Of a stretch of DNA of 64,000 nt, positions 55,100 through 64,000 are shown piece by piece. The notes below the pieces were generated by a model. The model worked only from the letters and a program-made list of their open reading frames with translations, did no database searches and was not told where the DNA came from. The DNA is taken from the NCBI GenBank assembly GCA_963675135.1, contig OY776131.1, positions 25,101,881-25,165,880 on the forward strand, given 5' to 3'. Position numbers and translations under genes: made by a program. Within the stretch, counting starts at the first letter, position 1. Each line of letters opens with the position of its first letter. The stretch comes from Galeopsis tetrahit (lineage: Eukaryota; Streptophyta; Magnoliopsida; Lamiales; Lamiaceae).

Positions 55100-58000
55100 T
55101 AATAGGGAATAATAATAGGAATAATATATAATAGGAAATAATAATATAGGAATAATATATTTTAATTTAGTCCATATCTTTGTATATATGGTTATTGTAT
55201 TTACCTTAATTATCTCTTACCTTAATTATCTCTTTGTAAGTACTCTTATAAATAGTGAATCTCATTAACGGTGATCACATACCTATTCTCACATGGTATC
55301 AGTCTGACTCATCGAAACCCTAATTTTCTCTCTAAAGCCTCACGCTAAATTTCTTCCCTTCCCTCCTCATGGCGGCGGCGGCTCCTACTCCCCCCTCCAT
55401 TCCTCTCAATATTTTGGTTCATCTCTTGACAATCAAGTTGTCATCCTCCAACTACCTGCTCTGGCGTAATCAGGTAGTCCCGGTCCTGTCAAGTCATGAT
55501 CTTATCTCTCACGTTCATGGCACGACACCCGCTCCGGCGAAATCGATCACCACATCTGGTGAATCGGCTCCAAACCCAGCCTACATCGCTTGGTTTGAGA
55601 AGGATCAGAAGATCCTAAGTCTTCTTCTTTCCTCCCTTTCTGAAGAAGCCATGGCCGAGGTCATCGGCTGTGCCACCTCGCGCTCCGTATGGGCCGCCCT
55701 CGAGGCTGCCTACAGTCACACCTCGGTCTCCCGTATTACTCAACTGCGGAATCAGCTCCTCTCCCTTTGTCGTGGATCCACTTCCGTCGACGACTTCAGC
55801 AAGAAGTTTCGTGCTCTTTGCGATCAACTCGCCTCCATTGGTAAGCCTGTTGATGATGACGACACGTGTCATTGGTTTCTTACCGGTCTTGGCCCCCAGT
55901 TCGCTAGCTTCTCTGACACTCGCATGGCTATGTCGCCCATGCCTGCTTTTCGGGATCTGATCCATCAAGCTTTAAACTATGACCAGTTTACTCGTTCGAT
56001 GGACTCCTCGTCCTCGTCCGTTCTAGCATTCTCTATTTCTGCTCGCTCGGGTAAACCTTCTCGCCTTGGCCCCAAATCCCGTAACTTCTCCCCTCGGAAT
56101 TCTGGTGGCCAGGCGACCACTAGATCCTCGGCTGGTGGCTCGGCTTCTGTTCGCCGTCCTCCTACCTGCCAGATATGCCGACAACAAGGCCATTATGCCA
56201 ACCACTGCCCAGACCGCTATGCTCGCCCTGCCCCCTCAGCGGCCAACCTTGCCCATGCTCTTGACTCTCAGTGTCACATCTCGCAGCCTCCGGCCTCTGA
56301 TTGGTTCCTTGATAGCGGTGCGTCTGCTCACATGACTCCTCGCTCTGCTGATCTGGATAATCCTCACCCGTATTCTGGTAACGACAATGTTATTGTTGCT
56401 AATGGTTCTACTATTCCAATCACTCATGTTGGGTCGTGTTCGGTCAATAAGGATGTTCGTTTGTTAGATGTGCTCGTCGTTCCACATCTTACTAAGAAAC
56501 TGTTATCCATCAGTAAGCTTACTTCAGATTTTCCTGTTGATGTTTTGTTTACTAATGACTCGTTTGTCATTCAGAATCGGGCGACCAAGCAACCCTTGGC
56601 GAGGGGTCGGCATAGTCGAGGACTCTATGCCCTGGAGCAGGGTACTCCAGCCCTGGTCGCTGCTTTACGAAGCTCGTCGCTGAAGGCTTCTTTTGAGTGT
56701 TGGCATCGTAGATTAGGCCATGTTCCTATTTCTCTAATTAATTTGTTGAATAAAATGGGTTTGCTGTCTCTTACTTCTATTTTGCCCAAACCGGGCTTAT
56801 GCACTTCATGTCAGTTAGCTAAGAGTAAACACTTATCGTTTGCAATAAATGAGAAGCGAGCATCTCGTGTGTTGGATTTAGTTCATTGTGATCTTTGGGG
56901 ACCTGCCCCCCGTTGCTTCGAATGATGGTTTTAAATACTATGTCATATTTGTGGATGATTTCTCCTGATTCACTTGGCTTTATCCTCTGCACGCCAAGTC
57001 TGATTTTTATGATGTGTTTGTTCGGTTTCACACCTTTGTTTGCAATCAGTTTTCCACTTCTCTTAAGGCTTTCCAGAGTGATGGTGGCACTGAGTTTGTT
57101 AATGGTCGTGTTCACGGATTTCTTGCCGACCATGACATCCACCATCACATCTCATGTCCTTACACTCCTCAGCAGAATGGTCGCGCTGAACGCAAACATC
57201 GCCATGTCACTGAAACTGGGCTATCTCTATTATTTCAGGCGAGCATGCCTGCCCACTTCTGGGTTGATGCCTTTTCCACGGCTGTCTACATTATCAACAG
57301 ACTGCCCACGCCTGTTCTTGGGGACATGTCGCCCTTTCAAGTTTTATTCGGCTCTGCTCCGAACTTTGCCAACTTCAGGACCTTTGGCTGTCGGGTATTT
57401 CCATACCTTCGTCACTATGCTCTCCACAAGCTTGCTCCTCGCAGTGCTCCATGCATTTTTATGGGTTACAGTTCCTCTCATAAGGGGTTTCGGTATTACG
57501 ATCCGATCGCTTCTACACTACTCGTCATGCTCAGTTTGATGAATCTGTGTTCCCGTTCTCGGCTTCTCATGTTCCATCCTCGTTTGTTGACTCCCTTGAG
57601 ATCAGCTCATTCGTGGAACCATCAGCTGCTGCTCGCCATTCTCCTTATGGTCTCTGCCCTGACCCACCAGACATGATCATGCCCCTTGCTCACCCAGCAG
57701 CTATGCAGCCTCCTGCTCACCCTGCAGTTCAGCAGCCCCCTGCTCGCCTAGCAGTACAGCAGCCCCCTGCTCGTTCACTTCCTATCTCGACTCACTCCAT
57801 GGTTACTCGTGCCAAATCTGGGATATTCAAGCCTCGTCACATTGCCGACATTGCGACCACCGGTCTCCTGTCCGCCCTCTCGGTCTCTGATGAGCCTAAG
57901 TGCTTCAAATCGGCACTTAAGCATCCACACTGGTTAGCTGCAATGCAATCTGAGCTCGATGCCCTGCATGCTAATCAAATTTGGGTTACTCAACTTCTTC

Positions 58001-58493
58001 GGGAGCTTGGTCAGCTTCCTTCCTCGGCTCCAACCCTGCTTTGTGATAACAAGAGTGCCTTGTTTTGGAGTCAAAACCCTGTTGCTCATAAACGAGCAAA
58101 ACACATTGACATTAACTGCCATTTTGTTCGTGAATTGGTCTCATCTGGTCGCCTCATCACCAAGTTCGTCCCATCTACTCTTCAGGTCGCCGACGTCTTC
58201 ACCAAGAGTCTTCCTCGCCCCAGTTTCGAGTTATTACGTTCCAAGCTATGTGTTCGATTGCATCCACAACATTGCTTGACGGGGGTAATAGGGAATAATA
58301 ATATAGGAATAATATATAATAGGAAATAATAATATAGGAATAATATATTTTAGTTTAGTCCATATCTTTGTATATATGGTTATTGTATTTACCTTAATTA
58401 TCTCTTACCTTAATTATCTCTTTGTAAATACTCTTATAAATAGTGAATCATTCCTATCACCTCATTAACGGTGATCACATACCTATTCTCACA
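55100..58493 (+). mobile_element. Copia retrotransposon with LTRs, RT region deleted
   Basis: 5' LTR 55100-55293, primer site TGGTATCAGTCTG from 55294, polypurine tract CTTGACGGGGG (58275-58285), 3' LTR 58286-58493. The LTRs are alike except for an 11-bp insert (cattcctatca region) in the 3' copy and small indels. No matching 5-bp target duplication was found at 55095-55099 versus 58494-58498. The internal 3 kb is far shorter than a complete Copia (about 4.5 kb). Confidence 0.92.
55369..58279 (+). pseudogene. Copia gag-pol polyprotein, frameshifted, most of RT missing
   Basis: Frame 1 (55369-56925): Gag (SNYLLWRNQV, HWFLTGLG), zinc knuckle CQICRQQGHYANHC, protease WFLDSGASAHMT and the integrase HHCC zinc finger (WHRRLGH..CTSCQLAKSKH). 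A +1-type frame change near 56910 and one in-frame stop (about 56967) lead to the integrase core (AFQSDGGTEFVN, TPQQNGRAERKHRH) up to 57520. A second frame change at about 57520 leads to a Pro/Ala-rich linker and the start of RT (HPHWLAAMQSELDALHANQI). This is joined directly to RNase H (TLLCDNKSALF, HIDINCHFVREL, LQVADVFTKSL). The YVDD-containing RT core is absent. It cannot transpose autonomously. Confidence 0.93.
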
Positions 58494-58839
58494 ATGTCAA
58501 ATCAAATTGTGTAAGAGTAGTTTGATGGGATGTAATAGTAAAATGTATAGGTATTTTTAGGGGTGAATGTAGTTGGATGGGGAAATTCGAATGTGAAATC
58601 ACGAAGTAGAACTAGGACGTGGAACGTTACGTCCCACGTTTGGACGGGTGAGTCCCAAAACAAACACCCCCCAAAAGAATTAACTAGTAGTTTGCTCCAA
58701 TGTAACCACGTTGAGGGCAAGTTATAAGTAGGTTGTTAAACCTTTCTCATACTTCCTTGAGGCTTTCGTTAACTCATTGTTTGAATTATGAAATATTTAG
58801 CTTTGCTTCCATGGTTTTTTTAGGGTGGGTAGTAATTCA
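58494..58839. other. Spacer with MITE-like end
   Basis: 'gagtcccaaaacaaacaccc' (58650-58669) resembles the sequence near 54750. No gene. Confidence 0.4.
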
Positions 58840-59300
58840 AGAAGAATCTCTATTTCAACTCTTCCCAAGTTCTCACCTCTCCAGTCAGAATACTTGTTTG
58901 CAACCATGACTTAGCCTTTCCCGAGAGTGAAGGGTAATTGTCTTAACTTCTTAGCATCAATTGATACTCCATTTTTCTTAAAAGATCGACTATTTCCATA
59001 AATTGAGACAAGTGGTCATTCGGGTCTTCTTCAAAGCCTTCTTCAATTCGCCCCTCGAATTGTTTTTCACTCAACATCCTTAACAACGATGCAGTTATAT
59101 TAAAATATATTTGCCTCCACGTGTGGCCTTGCTAAGCCATCATATTTTTTCCCTGGTCAAGGTTCAATCATTTAACGGTAGTCCTTAAGTTTTGCAAAAC
59201 GGGTACAACTCCTTGGACGTCAACGCTGAACACGTATTGTTTGGTGTTAGGGAATGTGTCGACGTCATTTGTTTGCCTCAAATGTACCTGTCCATGCGTG
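58840..59300 (-). pseudogene. Gypsy-type (Athila/Tat-like) gag relic
   Basis: The minus strand reads 'GRIEEGFEEDPNDHLSQFME', then after a one-base loss 'NGVSIDAKKLRQLPFTL', and after another 'GKAKSWLQTSILTGEVRTWE'. This matches the Gypsy Gag core 'EDPxxHLxxFxEI..LRLFPFSLxxKAxxWL..SIxTWxxL'. Two frameshifts and stops break it. The upstream part (59100-59440 and possibly 60432-60813 plus 62049-62290) may be leader or gag N-terminus separated by later insertions; that part is inference. Confidence 0.7.
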
Positions 59301-59444
59301 TTAGCAATATGATTTACCTAAATCGGGAAAGGTGTATAAGGTTTGATTGACAATTCTTGCGTGGGGAGGTAAGCATGCAGTTGTTTGTCTCTAGGTTATC
59401 GAGGGGCCTCGTGTTGGAGTCAGGAAAAAAGTTTTTTTCGTGAC

Positions 59445-60431
59445 CGTAACTTTGGGGAGGTAGCATAAAAGGGACTGTAACATTACAGACTAGCAAAATT
59501 AAACCCGTAACTTTTTTTCCCCGCAATTTCAGGTCTAATTAGCTCCAACTAACCCAATTTCGGGCGCACATGAAAGTCACGTGAGACTCATTTTATCGGG
59601 CTGGACTTTGGGGAGGTAGCAAAAAAAGGACCACAACTTTATAGGCTGATAAAATTAGGCATGTAACTTTTTTTCCTGCAATTTCAAGCCCAATTAGCAT
59701 GACCAATTTCAAGCTAATTTCCCACGTGAGGCCCTTTTTTTTTTTGGGTTGAACGCGTTTTTTAGGCCCATTTTTCAGGCTAATTTCGCATACCCTACAA
59801 TCATTGCACCTTCACCCCCACCGTCTTGCTGCTGCCACACCTCAACCCCACCATTCTATTGCATACTACATCCTCACGACACGATGCAATTCCAAAAATT
59901 ACACCAAAATTCCAAAAAATTCACGACATAATCTTACATCAAAATCCTCCCTCTTTAACCTCGTGTCACCGCCTCCCCACCGCTATTTTCCAACAATATT
60001 TTCACAACGCAATCTTAAATTTGGTGGCAAAACATAGGGGGCGGTGGTGGCACGAGGTTAAAGATGAAGAGATTTTAATGTAAGATTACATTGTAAATTT
60101 TTTAGGATTTTGGTGTAATTTTTGGAACTACGTCGTGTCGTTTGTAAATCATGATTTTTGTAATTTCTTGAATTACGTTGTGATTTTTGTAATTTTTTCC
60201 AATTGATTCAATTGGCCCTGAATTTGCGAAAAAAATAAGAAGCTATTGGTCTAATTTTGCTATCCCCCAATGTTCCGCCCGAAAAATGGGCCTCATGTGA
60301 CTTTCAAGCGCAAAAGTAGCTCGAAATTAGGGCAGTCGGGCTAATTTGGCCTGAAATAGATATAAAAATAAATCAGGGGTCTAATTTTGCCAATCCCGTA
60401 AAGTTGCGGCCCTCTTTTTTCCACCCTAAAG
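59445..60431. mobile_element. Large foldback element (about 1 kb)
   Basis: The whole block is a near-palindrome centred on about 60008. 'aacctcgtgtcaccgcc' (59958) mirrors 'ggcggtggtggcacgaggtt' (60040-60059), 'attccaaaaattacaccaaa' (59890) mirrors 'tttggtgtaatttttggaac' (60108-60127), and 'ttgtgg/ggaggtagc' ends mirror the 60380-60431 end. Each arm also contains internal duplications (59449-59590 versus 59599-59740). No transposase. Confidence 0.75.
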
Positions 60432-60813
60432 GCATGGTCCTCTCGAGCAGACATCTTCAAAGGTTGATGGGTTCTTAGTGAAGTTCTGGTATAGTTCTGA
60501 ATCTTCTAGTACCCCATGTTTGAAAGCTTCGATCGCCATTCAAATATTGCAATCATTGATGCTGATCTTTTTCCTATTAAAACCATTAATAATCGATCAC
60601 ATACTATTTTGTTGTATCGTTAAATGACATGGTATAGGTCGCTAGGTTGTTTTTCAAGGTATCGGCTGCTCGCGAACTGTTGTTAGAATTGGTTGATGAA
60701 GTGGGCGAATTACGACACCGATCCGGCTTGAGATTAATCAACCATTGTAGCACGGGGCTAGCTAACGTGGAGCTGAAGCTTTTGCACGCCGATCGGCCCG
60801 ATACAAGACTCTA
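60432..60813. other. Spacer, possibly part of the interrupted Gypsy relic
   Basis: No intact ORF. It continues across the next insertion into 62049 onward once the 5-bp duplication is removed. Confidence 0.35.
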
Positions 60814-60818
60814 GTAAC

Positions 60819-62043
60819 TGTGAGAATTATATTCAATCACCGTTAATGAGATGATAAGAGTGGTCCACTATATATAGGGATTACAAGTGAGATAAATAAG
60901 GAAATAAATATAAACCATAAATAAAAGATTGCTACCTATAATATAATATACTATTCCTATAATACATTATACTATTCCTATAATATATTCAATTATATTC
61001 TCTAATACCCCCGGTCAAGCGAAGTTGGGAATGTAAATGAACACTAGTTTGGTACGCAACAAACTGAAGCGAGTTTGGATAGAAACTTCGTAAAGCCATC
61101 CGCAGAACAATGCACTTTTGTTGTCATACAACAGGAGAAATAATGGAAATTCGAAATCACCAAATAGGACATGACAAGGCGCACAAAATCGGGAAGAAAA
61201 TGGATCGAAACACTGAAATCCTTTAAAGGACGAACGATGACAAAAAAATAGGCAAGAAACACTTGCAAGTGTGTCGAAAGTAGTTGATTCGAGCACAAAC
61301 CAGATAGATCGAAGGGGTGAGCAACCAATGGTATTGATCATGGACTCTCCGAATAGAGAGAAAAGTAGAAGAAAAAAGATGTAGCGTGAGGCTATAAAGA
61401 AAATTAAAGTGTAGGTGAGTGTGACTAACTTCATATGAGTAAAAACAGTCATGGAGATAACATGATCGACCATGAGAGGGAACGAGGAGACTAGCTCACT
61501 TGAGAAATAAAAGAAGGGGGTGACGAGGGATACAAGCTCGTCGAGGCGACAAAAAGCGGTCAGGAGAGGGAACGAGGGAGACCAGCTCGTTCGAGAAGAA
61601 GAGGGGGACGAGGGATACCAGCTCGTCAGTGGCGACTAAAAGCGGTCAGGAGAGGGAACGAGGGAGACCAGCTCATTCGAGATATATAAACAAGGCGACG
61701 ATGAGGGATACCTGCTCGTCGAGGACGCCGAGAAATTGAGAAGAAAGTGGAAGGGGCAAGGCGGCGACGGGGGATACTATCCCATCGGAGACGCCGAAAA
61801 AATAGGGAGGAGGAGAGAAGGGTTTCAGTGTATTAGGCTTATACCATGTGAGAATTATATTTAATCACTGTTAATGAGATGATAAGAGTGGTCCAACTAT
61901 ATATAGGGATTACAAGTGAGATAAACAAGGAAATAAATATAAGCCATAAATAAAAGATTGCTACCTATAATATAATAAATATACTATTCCTATAATACAT
62001 TATACTATTTCTATAATATATTATTCTAATATATTCTCTAATA
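60819..62043 (-). mobile_element. Non-autonomous Copia element (1,225 bp) with 5-bp target duplication
   Basis: LTRs 60819-61007 and 61847-62043 in direct repeat; duplication GTAAC at 60814-60818 and 62044-62048. On the minus strand a primer site TGGTATAAGCC follows the right LTR, and a polypurine tract GACCGGGGG (61008-61016) precedes the left one. The 840-bp interior keeps only scraps of pol: 'GFQCFDP' (end of integrase), 'YDNKSALF' (RNase H) and 'FSLLRTKL', fused with everything between deleted. The 5' leader holds three about 88-bp tandem units (61474-61733). Confidence 0.93.
61474..61733. repeat. Three-copy 84-90-bp tandem repeat in the Copia leader
   Basis: Units begin gagagggaacgag at 61474, 61564 and 61650. 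Each contains 'gacgagggatac(a/c)(a/t)gctcgtc' and the first two end 'aaagcggtcag'. Confidence 0.85.
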
Positions 62044-62048
62044 GTAAC

Positions 62049-62325
62049 CCTTCGTATTTTGAGGAATCCTCACTTGTGCAATGTTGTCTGCAAAATAAGA
62101 GTCAGCGAAGCCTTGGACTTCTTGGTGTCAACGGGAACGAGTACCCCTGCAGGAAATTTGGTGAACATTACCATCCATCATTGCTTTTTTTTTTTTGCTG
62201 CTCCAGCAACTCCATTCTTTATAGGAAGGTAGATTCTCTGGTGTCCTTGGGGTCGCAACCATCATGCTCCTCTATCAGACACAAATTCTAAAATAGATTA
62301 TGAAAATATAAGAAATAGTGAAATA
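62049..62325. other. Spacer
   Basis: No gene recognised. The 71-aa ORF at 62076-62291 has no domain. Confidence 0.4.
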
Positions 62326-62539
62326 CTCCATCCGTCCCAGTGAAAGCTCTACATGAGATTCGGGTATGGAGGTTAAGAAATATGATATAATAAGTAGATG
62401 TATTAGAGGTGATGTGATTGAGAGAGAGAATAATATAATGAAATGTGAGAGGAAATAGTTTACCAAAAAAATAATGAGTGACTTTCATTGAGACGAATGA
62501 AAAAGGAAAGTTGGGTAGCTTTCACTAGGACGGAGGGAG
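62326..62539. mobile_element. Stowaway-type MITE
   Basis: CTCCATCCGTCCCAGTGAAA...TTTCACTAGGACGGAGGGAG flanked by TA (62324-62325, 62540-62541). Confidence 0.85.
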
Positions 62540-63976
62540 TACTAAAATAGATTATGAAAATATAAGAAATAGTAACTCGATAACTTAATACTGACTCGAT
62601 AACCTAATTTAGATTATGAAAATATAAGAAATACCGAACTAAACCATAAACAAAAAATCAATTTTCAAAATCGAACTGTAAACCAAAAATCAAACCATAA
62701 TTTATATTTTGGTTTGGTTCAGTCGATTTTTTCGGTCTGAACCATATTTTTCACACCATGTAATTGACACATTTTATAATTTTTGTTGTTTCAATCTAAT
62801 TGACACATTTCCTTAAATGTTCATATCTCACTATTTATCTATATTTTCTTTTTCTTATCTCTTTATAGCTTTATCATTTATACACATTTTTAACAACTAA
62901 ATACTATTTTAATATTATATTTCTTAAAAACTTAGAAAAACACAAACACATCAATTAACAGGGATGAAGTCCGTAATTATAGTTTATTGTTATCTTCCTA
63001 CAAAAATTTAACCACAAATAGAGAAAATCAAAGAAAATATAAAGAACTTTCATATCGAAAAATATTTTACCTTTGATAAATAAAAATAAAATATTGAAAA
63101 CTTAAGTCACATCGAAAATGAGGTAAAATCTTGTGTGAATCAGTTTCACTATGATACCAATTTACACTGTTCAATTTTATTATTATCACTCTTTTTTTTA
63201 CTCCAATTGTTCAATTTCATTATTATTATTCTTTTTTTAAAAAAATGATATTATTCAAACTACGTTATCACCATCTTTCAATCATTACTTATTTACTTAA
63301 ATTGTAATTCACTTTATTAATAAGTGGACCTAACCAAGGATGGATCTAGACTACATCTGGGACCTAGCCCTCCACCCCACCCCAATATATTAAAAATTAT
63401 TAATTTTACTAAATTTTTTAAGAATAACTAAAACTAACGATAATTTGATTTAATAGATTATTTAAAGAGTGAGTTTATTATCAAAATTATTTTAAAAGAA
63501 TCTCTTAGTGCACTTTTGACACTTATATATAAAAATCATTATTTTATAAGTATTTTAATTGTAAAATTGATGTCAAAAGAATTATATTTTACATGTTTGA
63601 GACTATTATTGATACTTATGTATTATTTTAGTATTTTTGAAACACTTTTGCAATTAGCTCGTAACATTATATAAATAAATAAAAATCTAGCATCTTAAAA
63701 AAGGATGGATGAAAAAAATATAATTGATAGTTTAATTTGTAAATATCTTTAATTTTACATCACATTTTTTCAGTTTTTTAATTATCATAAAAAAAAAAAA
63801 GCCCCCCTAACCTCGATTTCTAGGTCTGTCCCTGGACCTCACAATACCACATCATACCACCAACATATATACTTTATACATAAACTAATTCATTAAAAAT
63901 CATACTCAGGAAAATTGACATAATGAATTTGGACAGAGAGAGTATTAGTTGTTTTATTAAAATATAATATTCGTCC
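62540..63976. other. AT-rich spacer
   Basis: 'agattatgaaaatataagaa' recurs at 62296, 62550 and 62612. A repeated-word stretch of 'aaccaaa/accgaac' (62630-62755) looks like a decayed hAT-type MITE. No gene. Confidence 0.5.
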
Positions 63977-64000
63977 TGTGAGAATAGGTATGTGATCACC
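63977..64000 (-). repeat. Start of an inverted Copia LTR cut by the window end
   Basis: tgtgagaataggtatgtgat is the exact complement of the 3' end of the LTRs at 55293 and 58493. So another copy of that family begins here in the opposite orientation. Confidence 0.85.

Noticed and set aside
55100..58493. 5-bp target duplication of the Copia element
   Set aside because: tggac (left) and atgtc (right) do not match, so no duplication is claimed.
64..62488. Many short ORFs in intergenic and element DNA
   Set aside because: Most are antisense or out-of-frame shadows of transposon ORFs or chance frames in AT-rich DNA without motif, splice or context support.

Overview
The window looks like nuclear DNA from a transposon-rich flowering plant. 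It is AT-rich, has spliced genes with GT..AG introns, carries an aquaporin and a plant-type pentatricopeptide repeat (PPR) gene, and is otherwise packed with plant mobile-element families (Copia, Gypsy, L1, tRNA-SINE, CACTA, MULE-like, hAT-type and Stowaway MITEs). A eudicot is likely; I cannot name the species from sequence alone. No prokaryotic, plasmid, viral or CRISPR features were found.

Only two host genes are convincing. A PIP1-type plasma-membrane aquaporin lies at 12907-14148 (+) with four exons, all motifs intact and a TATA box upstream. A mitochondrial-type PLS/E-class PPR gene lies at 17167-20131 (-) and is intact except for one extra base near 18225. Beside the PPR gene (about 15860-17060) is a decayed exon-intron copy of part of a MAPKKK kinase domain.

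Region by region. 1-4034: the 3' end of a Copia element with an extra ORF, abutting a truncated inverted Copia gag/protease. 4035-12800: AT-rich MITE-bearing DNA with an L1 relic interrupted by a SINE. 21861-24569: an L1 with a perfect 16-bp target duplication and a mutated RT active site. 25030-29730: MULE-like relic, MITEs and fragments resembling MAKR and RWD genes. 29749-41530: nested elements, including a 3.5-kb CACTA (32667-36188) that carries acyl-CoA oxidase 3 exons and a Ulp1/C48 protease-like gene and sits inside a foldback element. 42301-51692: a 5'-truncated L1 split by an 8.7-kb CACTA with an apparently intact TNPA-like gene and a broken TNP2 transposase gene. 51737-54060: tandem repeats, a SINE with an 18-bp duplication, and Stowaway MITEs. 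55100-58493: a Copia element lacking its reverse transcriptase. 58840-62300: a Gypsy gag relic followed by a large foldback element and a 1.2-kb non-autonomous Copia element. The last 24 bases are the start of another inverted Copia LTR.

The region reads as layered insertions, and many layers can be ordered because target-site duplications (TSDs) survive. I found no evidence of a coordinated new biological system. The most unusual objects are the gene-carrying CACTA at 32667-36188 and the defective 8.7-kb CACTA that still encodes its accessory protein.
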